From NCBI RefSeq assembly GCF_036417845.1, contig NC_089982.1:64307684-64371683 (forward strand): a stretch of 64,000 nt of DNA. Direction: 5' to 3'. Below, piece by piece: positions 14,520-26,209 of this stretch. A program made the position numbers and the translations under genes. A model generated the notes under the pieces. It had not been told where the DNA came from. It did no database searches and saw nothing but the letters and a program-made list of their open reading frames with translations. This DNA is from Apteryx mantelli. Lineage: Eukaryota; Chordata; Aves; Apterygiformes; Apterygidae. Numbering within the stretch: position 1 is the first letter of the stretch; the number at the start of each line of letters is the position of its first letter.

Positions 14520-17039
14520 GTGAAAATGTAGCAGTAACTAAGCTTTTGCTGTCAACATACCAGGGTGTTGAATTACAGGAAACAGTTGCAGGAATTCCAA
14601 ACAAAGCCATATATTACACTGATGGAAAAAAATATATTACTTTGATCTTGCTATGTTGCTGACACCTTCGGGCACACTCATCTGAACAAAAATAGATACT
14701 TAAGGATATTTATTAGGAACCTATGGATTCTTAGGTACTGTGCAGTGAGACCTTGATTGAAAATCATTTAAAACTGCTGGCAGTCTCCGTATATTGCACT
14801 TTAGGCTCCCTAGATCTCCAGTGCAGCTTGTCCTTTGTCTTTTTATGCATTTGTATAACAGAGATAATATTATTTTACAGAAATATTGTGAACATGCACA
14901 ATGAAGTGTCAGGATATTATGAAGATTGCTCATACATAGCTAAGAGAACCAAGGTAAAAGTAAAGATTTACAGAACCAAGCCTTATTTTTGAAGGAAATA
15001 TGTCTTCCCTTTGTATATTTCCTTCTTAGAAAGCTGGAGTGAGAGACTTTTTTGAAAATGAAATGTTCATACCACTTCTTTTCGACCACTAGTAGAATCT
15101 TCTTATATTAGGTAGCCAATCTGCCCATATTAAAGATACTGAAGAGCCACCAAGATAAATTAATTTTCATGCTATATTGTGAAAGATTGCAACATATGTA
15201 TTATTTTGGCAACAGTGACAGCATTTTTGCTGCAATAAGAAAGAAGGTAAGACCTTGTAACTATTATTTCTTTCATTGTCAGAGCTTGAAACTGTGCACA
15301 AGGTATTTCTTTAGTAATTGTGTTTGATCAAAGCTGAAATACCAGCCAAGCAGTATTTTATTAGTGTAGAATGTAGCAGGAGAACTGAAGGACAGAAAAG
15401 GGAGAACTAGGAGATCTGTAAGTATTTCAGTTATAATTCAGGCTAGGATAGAACACAGCTATAATTTTGAAAATTACATATTTTTTAAAATTATTTGAAA
15501 GTCATTAGAAATACTATGGTTATTTAATGGTCAACAGACAAAAAAAAACCTAGACTGTGAACATACTGCTGGCTCCGACCACTGTTTTAGAGGTCATAGA
15601 ATTTTCACCATGAAAGAATTATGGACAGCTCTCTTAGGAATGACATAAGTACAATGATCATATCCTGTGAGTCCTGTAAATTTTTTAAAGAATATTCAGT
15701 ATATGCTAAATCCTAAAATGTGCCTTGATTGTCTTGCTAGTGATGACCTGGATATATACCACTTTTGAAAGAATGTACATGCCACAACAATTACTGCCTT
15801 GCAATGCAGAACTATGTAAGCTATCTCAGGCACAGATAAACTAACACTGGCATCAAAGAGCTCAGCAAGAAGAAAAGTAAATGAGCCTGCATGAAGACCT
15901 GTGGTTCTGAGATCAGGTTCTTGCAGCTAACAGGTTGTTTAGATCTAGTTTGGGTTTGTCTACATAGCACTACATTACTGTCACAGCTGTGTAGATAAAT
16001 ACTAAATGGGAAACCCGTGAGATATAATGTGTTATTTGTTTTTCTTCAGTGGAGTGTGTTTTGCCCTGTAAGAGAAAGATCTTGACCATAAAGAAGAAAG
16101 AATCTAGAGACAGAACATGTAACATTTCAAGGGCTTTTACTGCAGCTTATGGGAACAGAAACAGAGACACTGTAGTTTGGGTTGGATCACACTGAACAGT
16201 AGTCCCACCTAGATATAAGACTTTCTGGGAAAGTCCTCTTTTCCTACTCCTTTAATGTGACTCATGTGCAATGAACCCATACTAAACTTAAAAATGTGTT
16301 CTGCTTGACTTCAGAATCTTTATTCAGCTGCTGTCTTGGCAGTGAATCATATCAGCCCCTGAAGACAGCTTTCCTCCTTTATTTTTTGAGTGAGATGTGA
16401 AAACATGAAGAACTACTGGTCAATTACATTTCAAAGCTTACATTTTGTTAAAAAATATTTTAAGAAAAATAAATCAAGACCTTTGAAACATGTAAATTCA
16501 AATATTTGACACTAGAAGAAAGGAATAAAAAATGAACCATAATTAAATTAATTTTACACAAAAGCCAATATTCAATAATAAAGAATAGATCTGAGGCACA
16601 AATACAAATGGACAGAAGAAATAATTCACTATGAAATAACATGATGAATGACAACCCTCAAGTGGTAACAGTGTGTACAAAATCAACTACTAATTGTCAT
16701 GGGAGGGACCCTGACAACATATGTTTCTGGTTCATCTTCCGTTACAATGCTCATCTTTCATGCCACAGTTAAGGAAGAAAAGGGGATGTTGACCTAGTGC
16801 ATTTTATTATCAGCCTCAGGTTTTTTTTATTTATTTTATCACTATATTATTTCTTTTTTTTAACAGATATCATATTCTTACACTCTACTGTAACTATCTG
16901 TGAGCTGGCAATCTTTTATCTTGAGGTTTGGATCAGCCAGATCCTCAGAGAGCAAAGTATTGCTGTAATATGATTGTTTTCAAAGAAATAACTGGAGAAA
17001 TAATTTTTGGGGAACATTTTTTTTAATTCCTCTTTGGCA

Positions 17040-17132
17040 GAATTTTCATCTTATGACAGTTCAGAAAATTTTGACAATTTGACAAATTGGCAATTCAGAA
17101 AATATTGTCACTTCATGACAATTCAGGAAAAA
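17040..17132 (+). repeat. Imperfect repeats of an ATTCAGAAAAT/TGACAATT motif
   Basis: The phrases TTCAGAAAATTTTGACAATT, AATTCAGAAAATATTGTCA and TGACAATTCAGGAAAA follow one another over about 90 bases. This looks like a locally duplicated and diverged sequence. Confidence 0.5.
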
Positions 17133-18494
17133 AAAGGAATGACTTGGTTCAGTAAAGCTTCTAAAACCCAAGATAGCCTTTCCTGGCTTACCTTGCTGAA
17201 ATTATTATTTTTTAAATTTAAACACATATAGCCTGATTAATCAATTTTGGTTATGTCCCTATTATTATTTTTTTCATTATTTTATTACTGTGGTAGCAAT
17301 ACATTTGTTTGTGAAACCCTGTGAATAAGTATACTATTTGTTTTCTGACTTTCACTAGTCTAATTTGATTGTCTGAAGATCTTCACAGTGCCATTTTCTG
17401 CCACCAGGTAAACTCTCTTATACTTTTTCTTTCCCATAGGAAAACTATGTTTGCTATATACATCCCAAGAAGATCACTAGCTGCTTGATCAGATCATATC
17501 CTTGACATATCTCTTGCTGGAATTACTATTGTACTTGTCATTACCATTGTTTTTGTTTGATAGCAACATAGTGTCTAGAAGGGTGAATGATGAACTCCAT
17601 CAATACTCAGCCCCCATTGTATTAGCTTCATGGCCATTATAACACTGTAAAACAAATTACAATATTTATTTTAGCAGATATGCTTTATTTTTCTCTGTAT
17701 TGTCCTGTAACTGCTGTAATTTCTTCCTCAGTATTTCCGTTGGAATGAACTTCCTCCTTTTTGTTTTGGCTAAGCAGCATATTTCAAGTGAAACAGAAAG
17801 CAAATATTTATCACATCAGCACTACAATTTAAAAAATCTGCTTCTATATGCCAGTCTCACACTTACCTTCGCCTCTTTTCAAGTCTGTATTATTATCCTT
17901 GTCTGCAGTGTCTCTGCCATGACTTGTTTGGGGTGGGAGGGAAACTTTTTTTAGTTTGTTTGCATGTATACAAACATGTTATTTGGTGGACAGGTCTGAG
18001 AAGAGATATTTCTCAAAACTGCTGAAGTTCATCTACTCTTCAGTGGAGTGACAGTGTATAATAACATTAGAACCTTTTTTCTTGAAAAAAATAGAAAGAA
18101 GTTGCATAGATCTTACTGTAATAACTATTTATTAAAACCATTATCAATAAATTAACAAACAAAGAAATACTTCAGATGTAGTTGTTAAAGTGAAGCTGAA
18201 TCTGGTGGGCTACAGACCATGGGGCTTGCTACAGCCAGGCTGCTGTGGTCCCCTACCCAAGACCCAACCAGTAGTGAGGCTGAGCCTGCACCCCAGTACA
18301 CACACTGTACAAGCATGGCCAACCACCAGCAGATCAACATAAACACAAGAACACTGCCTTCGCAGACATGACATACATGCAAACAGCACTCACACAAACA
18401 GGAGCAATGTAAATGGCCTGATCCTGTTCTTACTTGCTGGTTAATCAGACTTGAAGCTGGAGATCAGATATCATGCCTCTACGCACACAAACAC

Positions 18495-18615
18495 AAATGG
18501 GTCTCTCCAGTAGCTGGTCCAGTCGTTCACTCCCTCCAGTAGCTGACTCTTGGACCCCTGCTCTCTCCAGTGTCTGGCCCCCAGACCTATGGTCTCTGGT
18601 AGCTGGTTCCCACAC
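18495..18615 (+). repeat. Degenerate tandem repeat inside the LTR U3 region
   Basis: About four units share the core CTCTCCAGTAGCTGG or a variant (CTCCAGTGTCTGG, CTCTGGTAGCTGG), separated by roughly 25-35 bases. Repeated U3 motifs are common in retroviral enhancers, but that role here is inference. Confidence 0.55.
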
Positions 18616-18764
18616 CTCTTACCTATTCACCAGTTACTCTGGCTTGAAGTTCACTAGTATCACACATGCCTAGTACAGAGAGCAGCCTCAGCCTGGAAAA
18701 GAGTTAGGAAGTGAGTTTAACAAGACAGAATAAGAGGACAGTGGTGATCAGGCATAAGGCTTGT

Positions 18765-18774
18765 CCATATAAAG
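18765..18774 (+). promoter_or_regulatory. TATA-like box of the LTR
   Basis: CATATAAAGA lies about 200 bases upstream of the AATAAA signal, the arrangement expected for an LTR promoter. It is likely inactive or of unknown activity in the host. Confidence 0.4.
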
Positions 18775-18967
18775 ATACTGGCTTGTTTACACCTGACAGG
18801 CTTCTTTTATTCCCCCCTCTCCATTTTTCCATGTTTATTAATCTCTCCCCTTCCTCACCTGTTCCCTTCCCCTAGAAATCCCCAGATAAGCTTTACACAG
18901 TCCCTCAGACCCTTCAAATATCCCATAATAGGATATTTCCCCTTTTCCTTGTTTCCTTTTTCTTTTC

Positions 18968-18973
18968 AATAAA
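18968..18973 (+). terminator. AATAAA polyadenylation signal of the LTR
   Basis: AATAAA sits in a T-rich context (TTTTCAATAAAAAGG) in the middle of the LTR, where the R region would end. Confidence 0.45.
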
Positions 18974-19192
18974 AAGGTTCTGGTTGAAGCTCCTCAAGGC
19001 TTCAAGTGGTTCCTTCTATCCCATCAATCTCAGGTCCATCGATCAGTGGCCTGAGAGTTCTGGTCTCTGTTGTCTCCTGTTCCTTAGGATTTGTGTATCT
19101 GGGTGTTTAGTTTATTATTTCTCCTGCCTCTTGTCCTAGTCCTTTATGCTGAATTGCTGTTAACCAGATACACCGACAAAACTATCCTAACA

Positions 19193-22100
19193 TTCCACGC
19201 ATACAATAATATCTAAAACATTTCTGAAAACAAATGTTTCAGAAAACTGACAAAACATTTTGCTTAATCTGTGTTTTGACATTCATTTCTTACTATTTCA
19301 AAACTTATAATATTTCAACGCTTTCTGAGGACCCTGAGAGCATTTTCCAATCCATGTCATCTTTATCTGCATTTCATAATCTAAATGATTTTTTGCTTTA
19401 GAATTACATTTTAAAAACAATTAACCAAAATCAGCAACTTGATTTTAACTGATGCATTGTTGCTGGTGTTACAATTTCAGAGCAGCATCACATTAATGAT
19501 GAAATGCCCTGATAAATCACTACAGTAATACTAACGTGATGATGTATTGTGCTACCCCAGTACATCAGTATAGTCACACTTATTCTTTAGTAGTGTAATG
19601 TGTCACCCAAGTAATATGACTTTGATGATATAGTACTGCTCAGTAATACAACACTGGCATAAAACCAGATTACTCACTATTATTCTCCAGATTTATTTTT
19701 TACGGAGTTTATCAATTCCTATTTCTAAAGATAGTATTTTAGAAACTGGTTGTACAGGACTTAAGCAATAGGGAGATGAAGCCCCTATCTAAATTTTCAA
19801 TGTTACTATATGTAATGTACATCTACACAAGTTCACATTGTCACTGCTTTCACAAATTGCTGATTAAGTTACCATGAAATGACACAAGAAGTCACACACA
19901 ACAGTGAAAAGATTTATTTTTATAATTAGTTTGGGGATTTCCTTGATGTAGCTTACAGATTCCTAATTTACCAAATTCCATCAAGGAACCAGGAAGCTTA
20001 GGTCAGCTCAGTTCTCTTTCAGTAAAAAGGAACTGTACTCAACCTGGCTAGCTGCTGATGAGATGTAATTCGAGTACATCTTTTTACACAAAGTGAGTGT
20101 GTCCTGACAGTCCTGGGTGTTCGAGAAGCCTTTTGGTTTCTTCCTCTATTATATAATTGGAAAAAAGTTACAGAAAAGTGTATTTTTATTTACATGAAAA
20201 AATAAGGCCTATTATTTTAAGTAAAATATATATATTATTTGTAAAACAAACTTTTAGTAATTATTATGGCAGACCTAAACAGGATTCTTTGAAATGCTGA
20301 CATATTTGCTGTTTCGTGATAAATACAAACACAATTTTATTTATATTAAAACTGAAGGTTTTTCAGGAGTACACAGTAAATACCAAGCAAACATTGTGGA
20401 AAGGCCTTTTCCCTTCTTGTTCTCTTTCTCCTATTCTCTTCCTAGGTATGTTGTCTGCCCTTGAGCAATGAAAGTGAAAGAGGAGTCCTGGGGGGCAGGA
20501 ATCATTTTTGCTATTAGCTCTCTCCTATAGACTCTCTGAATATCATTCCAAGGTCTGTAACGTGGAGTAAGAACAGAATGCCATGAGAAATGGGAAGTAG
20601 CTGGGCTAAGGGAAGATTATAGAGCCTGGCTGATTTATCATTTCTATCAGGACAACAACAGATACATTTAAGTGGAGCCCTTGTATTTCAGCTGTGGAGG
20701 TAGCCACATTGCCATGGGCCGAATAAGGGCTCTTGGGATGGTACACTTAGAATCAAAAGCAGACCCTGAATTGCTCTGCAGACAACTGCTTTTTCGCAGA
20801 TCAGTGGAGAGTTATTAGCTTTGAGGTTGATTCTTAAAACCTGCAAGGAATGCAGACTCCAGTTCCTTGAAAAAGTTCTTGTGGCTGTAGTGTCACTAGT
20901 TTTCTTTGTCCAATCTGCAGGCCAGGTTCAAAGAAGGCACCAAACTGTGTCATCCCCAAGTGTCTTAGAAGCTTGTGAGATTAAATACAAACCTGGCAGT
21001 TCCCCGAAGATTTCTATGCTCTGCATCATCCTAAATATAATGGAGAGTTCTGTACTTCTTTATGACTACATATTTGAGGTATCCTGAGCTACTCTTGCAA
21101 TCTAATTCTGCTTCTTTCTGTGAAGAACACAATTTTATTTTCTTCTGGTATTTCGCAGGAAAGGGTCTTAGTTTTCTCTTGCTATTATCCCTCTATAAGG
21201 TACAAATCCGGAAGGATTGTCTCTGAGAGATGCTAGTTTCAGTTTTATCCATCAAACTTAAAGGATTTTACCATGTTTACCATACTTCACTTTAGCAGAT
21301 GATTGACCATTCCCTAAGAAACATTTATTTACACACATCAGTCCCTGCTGCTAACAACAACAACAAACCTTAATACTCACTTTCAGTGCTATCAAATCTT
21401 TTTTCTGCATCTTTGTAAGAGCAAAGATGTTACACTCATGCAAATCTTAGGCCTTCACATTTATCAACAGTTTTATCTATTTAGCTTCTGAATGTCTTCA
21501 GAATCTGTCTCTTTCTTACAATCAACTCAGCCTTCAGAAAAAAAAAAGTAATTTTATAATCTTAGAATTGATGAGCTCATCAGAGTATTTATTCCCACTT
21601 TGTTGGCTTGTATCTAAAACATTTACTTTTTATGCTCTATGAATTTTCTTAAGTTTGCTATTCTCCTCTCTTCCATATCTTGATTTTTTTTTTAGCTTTA
21701 TTTGTACTTCTGTCTGACTGTATCATTCAGGAAACCATGTTAGTATTATCTTCTGCATTTTCACATCAGTCTTTTACCATTTGATATTTTATATATCATG
21801 AGACTGATTTTTCATTAGATCATTCCTCTTCCTTTACTTGTGTAGTTATTCCTAGTATTTTACTTTTTATTATGTTCTTTTGTTTTTTTCCTGTTGTACT
21901 TTTTGTGTCCAGCAATTACCCAACAACCTTGCAAGATTCAAAAAACATTTTTAAAACTTCTGTTATTTCACTGTATTCCACATCAAACATTCTACAGTGT
22001 ATTTCGGGCTCAACTGCTTTATTTGGTTCTTTATGATTAATCAGTCTCTAACAACAGAGTGAACAGAGTCATAAACCAATTCCTCTTAAACTTGTAAGTT

Positions 22101-22589
22101 TGTATCCTTGCATCAATAAATAATCAATGTTATATACTACTGATGTTATGTTACCAGAGTAAACACCTAAAAATCAAATCTTTATGATTAGTGTAGCCAA
22201 TTATTTTCGCTTCATCATTACTAACTCCAATTTCTGTTTGTCTGTCTTCTATGTATTTTCTTTTCTGTCCATAAATCTGTAGAATTCCAGGATGTCCAGA
22301 CTTCCAAGAACTAAGATATTAAATTTAATCTTTACTTCTATTTCTTCATCTCTTAGTTTATTAATTTCTTATATTAACATTTTCCCCTCTTAAAGTAGAC
22401 AACACAGCTGGCAGTTACAGCTTTTTTTTTTTATACAAATGACAAAAAGTAGATCTCAGATATAGGAGCAAGTCAAATACAGCAAATTAGTCAGGATAGT
22501 GAAGAATATTATTTACAGGAATTACAAACATTATTGTAAAGGCAAGAAGATAATCAGGAACAGTTGGCATGGATGTGCAAAAAGCCTAT
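19193..22589. other. AT-rich noncoding sequence, no gene recognised
   Basis: Nothing identifiable. The part at 20430-21090 is richer in G and C, with an 88-codon open frame (20821-21087) whose product I do not recognise; its composition does not distinguish it from chance. Confidence 0.5.
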
Positions 22590-23840
22590 CAGACTTGACC
22601 TTTTATTTATTTATAATTATGGCCTTCTTGGGATGATATGACCAGTTGTGTGGTAAGAAGCAAGTGGTGGATATAATATATCTTGACTTCAGTATAGCTT
22701 TTGACAGCATTACCACAGCATTCTCAGTTTTAAGTGAGGGAAGTATGGGCTAGATAAATGGAGTATTAAATGAGCCAAAAACTGTTTGAGCCAAGAGAGA
22801 GTGTCCAATGGCTTGACATCCAGCTGTCAAGTGGTAACAAGAGGAGTAACAGAGGGGATAGTACTGTGAGACACAATATTCTTCAGTATATTCAGCAATC
22901 ACAGTAATACAAAAACAAATGTCAATGCGATACAAAAAACAACGTCAAAACATTTGAAAATAGTACTAAATTGGGGAGTAGTGATTAACACACTGAATGG
23001 CAGAGCTTCAGTCCAATGGAGAGCTTGAGATACTTGGGCACAGGCCAACAGCAAACTCAGGAAGTTCAACAACAGGAAGCACCAAGTTCTGCAACTGAAT
23101 TAAAATAACTGAGTTGTGTCAGTTGTTGGAAATTGGAAACCAATTCCCTGAACAGCAGCTTTGCTGAAAACGACCTGCAGATTATAGGGAACACCAGGCT
23201 GAATATGAGCTAATAATGTGTTCTCATTGCAAATATGGCAAATTTCCTGCTAGGCTGCTTCAGGAGAAAGTTGACAAGCAGCTCTAGGAAAGTTATTTCC
23301 CTCCACTTAGCACTAAGGCCACACTTGAGTGCTTTGTCCAGTTATGGACCCTCACATTTCGAGGGACATGGAGAAACTGGAGAGCGTGCAACCGAGAGTT
23401 ACCAATATGGTGGTGGTGCCTTGAGCAAGATCTACAAAAGCAGGCTGAGAAAGATGGTCTTCCTTATACTGGCAAAGAGAAGGCTAAGATTCAGTGTGAG
23501 AGTAGCCCATTGCTACCTGAAGAAAACTAGCAAACACAAAGGAGCCAAACTCTTTTTAGTAGTGGTAGAGGGTATAAAAAGGGGCAATGGCCACAAGCTG
23601 AGGCTTGGGAGGTTCAGATAGGACATTAGGAAAAACTCATTCATCAACATGTACTATAACACTAAAACAGTTATTAAACTGGTGGTAGAATCTTCATTCC
23701 TTGAAGTTTTTCAAGATTTGGCTAGATAAAGCCATGGCTGACCTAATCTAGTCCTGGCAACAGTTGTGCTTTGCGTAGGAGGTTGGTCTAGTTAAATGAA
23801 AGGGACCACTGGAGGTCACAATTTCATGATTCTATGACTA
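22590..23840 (+). mobile_element. CR1 LINE fragment, plus strand, old, 5'-truncated
   Basis: The sequence follows the 3' half of the CR1 non-LTR retrotransposon open reading frame 2. At 22665-22735 a decayed segment reads VVDIIYLDFSIAFDS, the degraded form of the reverse-transcriptase block usually seen as YLDFSKAFD. Further on is the stretch leading to the catalytic region (22800-22990), then the finger-like C-terminal section, and finally a 3' untranslated end closing with CATGATTCTATGAC at 23825-23838, which matches the CR1 3' terminal repeat. Frameshifts and stops are abundant, so it is an old, dead copy. The 5' boundary is approximate. The 128-codon open frame at 23235-23621 is an accident inside it. 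Confidence 0.85.
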
Positions 23841-25910
23841 TTTATATTGATTACTTCTGATGGCTAAAATTGATAATATTAATATATTATTTTTTAGGTA
23901 GATACTTTCTGGTTCAGCTTTCTCCAAAGTAACACAAGTTTATTATTAGAACTAAAGGATTATAGTTATACTGTAACCGGTTTATTTTTATTTTATTCTC
24001 ATCTTCTATACTTTAATACTTTGTTAGTTTTTGCAAGCAGATTAATGACTAGATGCAGTGGAAATGATTCAATTTGTTATTCATTGTAGCTTAATTTCAG
24101 TCATTGACTGACAACTCCATTGAAAAAATAAAAAATGTTCTTGTCATCCATTAAATAATTCTTACCCTTTTTTTTTTTTAGCTCACGGGCAAAGTTTTTG
24201 AATTCCAAGTGTTCTTAAATGCTGTAAATTTTGCTTCCTAGCCACATTGTCTCTTTTAGCTATTAATTTGTTAAGTGAAACTATCATATAATGTTTTCTA
24301 CTGGTATTCTATCCATCAGAGTGAACTTGTACTGCTCATAGTGGTTGGCATTAAGATCTGCTTGGCCCTCTGGAGAGGGTCATTGATTCATTTTCTTTTC
24401 CCAGCCTGTGTTCAGATTGTCAGTATTGTTTCTTAATCTATTTCATATGGACAGTGAAAGTCTCTGTGGTTTCATTTACTCACACAAAGATGTGTGCAGC
24501 CAGCCACACAGGAATCCAAAGAGAATTATCTGGTCAAGCTATAAATCCTTGAATGTAGCGTATTATAATGGAGACACTGAAACAACCTTTACCTACTTTA
24601 TTGCTTTACAGTCATTAATACTGCAGTTCCCTTTGTCTTTCTAAATCTAAAACAGTGCCCTGTATCTAAGAAATAGGGCTGAAAAATGCATTTTCACCAC
24701 AAGTCAGGAATTCAAATTACTTTTAATGAGAAAAATTGAAACTCTACAGTGGGATGTACAGTATAAGAAGATACTCAGGGTGTGTCCACCTTAGCAAGTC
24801 ACACAATAAAATAGGAGGAGGTCTGTAGAGCAAAAGGTTGTAACGATATGATATCTGCAATGTATGCATTTTGGAGAGACTTTACTTAGACCTAGCTGTG
24901 TTATAGCCCCACTGAATATTCTTTGCATTTAGAAAGTTCTTGGAGCCCATTTTTCAATTTAATTTTATCTGAAAAAAAGGAGCTTGTTTGCCCTCACTTT
25001 ATATTGTTGTTATAAATTGAAACTTATTTGAAAAACAAAAAGGAGTTCTGGTTAGATCCCTTGCAAAAACAAACCCAGGAATAGTACCACAGATGTTATG
25101 TGGTATATATAATCTCAAATAATTTTAAGCCAAGTTTGGAATTAGTAATATAAGATATTAATATTAAAAATCCCTCAGATACCTTCCACTCAAATTTTTT
25201 TTCACTGAAACTCTTTGCTATCTATTTCTATCAGAAGTCTGAAAATATCTAAATTCAAAGTCAGGATGTGTAAGACATAGAAGCTTCACTGAAATCTTCA
25301 TTTGATGCATGTTCAATAACCACCTAGATTTGACAAGATATCTGAGTACTGCACATAGGAGAAACACTCCTGCGTGAAACATACTAATTGAGCTTAACCC
25401 AGTCTTTATTCTGTGTTTCTTTTCTGAATTTGACTTCTAGTATGAATGTAAGAAAAGGCAGGACTTCATCTGAAGAAAGGGACTTATGAAATGCAGGAGA
25501 AATTCTTCAATGTTATGAAACTCCTCTTAATGTATGAATATGTTTCAGTGTGTCATGGTGGTGGAATTTGAAGCAGCAAATATATTTTGCAGATGAGAGT
25601 TTTTGGACAGAGAAGATCTTTGCAAAGGGATTGACTCCCTACCATGATGTCCTTTAAGTTAATAATGTCAAGGCAATTACCTGAATCATAGCAGGATGGT
25701 GGTAGGGTGGGTCATGACCTGTCAAATGGAATGTATCCTTCTCAAAGACAGAAGAAAAATAAGCAAAATTTCATTCCTATGAAGCTAAAACATGACTGAC
25801 ATCTAATAGATACTTCCATCAGGTTTTCTTTGTCCTCTCTAGAAGACCATCCCCAAATTCCCCAGATCAGATTGTTTCATAATTTGGTAATTGTATATGT
25901 AACTATTTCT

Positions 25911-25942
25911 ACATTATATATGTATATATGTATATATTATAG
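25911..25942. repeat. TATATG/TATA microsatellite
   Basis: Imperfect repeat of TATATATG units, about 30 bases. Confidence 0.7.
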
Positions 25943-26171
25943 CCATAATTTATTTACAACAGCTGTAAACAAAAGATCTCAACCAGTATCTCAAACATTA
26001 ACAGGTAAGGGTTCAGTTTTCTTGAGGTTTAGCAACACCCAGAAAAGTTTTGAAGTAACTGAAACAGTTGATTAAGGGACTGATAGGACTCTGAATACTC
26101 CGAGTAGTATCCAACTACTGACTTCACCTATTTCATGTTGTACCTACTGGTAAACAGTTAAAAAAAGGAGA

Positions 26172-26209
26172 AAAATACAAACTTTAAATAAAAATACAAA
26201 CTTTAAATA
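26172..26209 (+). repeat. 19-bp perfect tandem duplication
   Basis: AAAATACAAACTTTAAATA occurs twice in direct succession (26172-26190 and 26191-26209). Confidence 0.9.

Larger units (their letters stand above)
9231..18182. other. AT-rich noncoding sequence, no gene recognised
   Basis: No exon, RNA gene or identifiable transposon is visible. Small tandem repeats inside it are listed separately. The part at about 13560-14240 is somewhat richer in G and C and has overlapping short open frames on both strands, but I recognise nothing in it. Confidence 0.55.
18183..19192 (+). mobile_element. Probable solo LTR of an endogenous retrovirus
   Basis: The block of about 1 kb is much richer in G and C than its flanks and has LTR architecture. 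It starts TGTTA and ends TAACA, a short inverted terminus with the canonical TG...CA. A TATA-like CCATATAAAG lies at about 18765, a polyadenylation signal AATAAA at 18968-18973, and a G/T-rich stretch follows, which fits U3-R-U5 in the plus direction. The U3 part (18495-18615) holds several diverged copies of a CTCTCCAGTAGCTGG-like unit. I saw no convincing target-site duplication, so the exact ends are uncertain. No gag, pol or env sequence lies next to it, hence solo LTR. The family name is not assigned. Confidence 0.65.

Noticed and set aside
23235..23621. 128-codon plus-strand frame
   Set aside because: It falls inside an old CR1 copy whose true frame is broken; it does not match the CR1 protein over its length.
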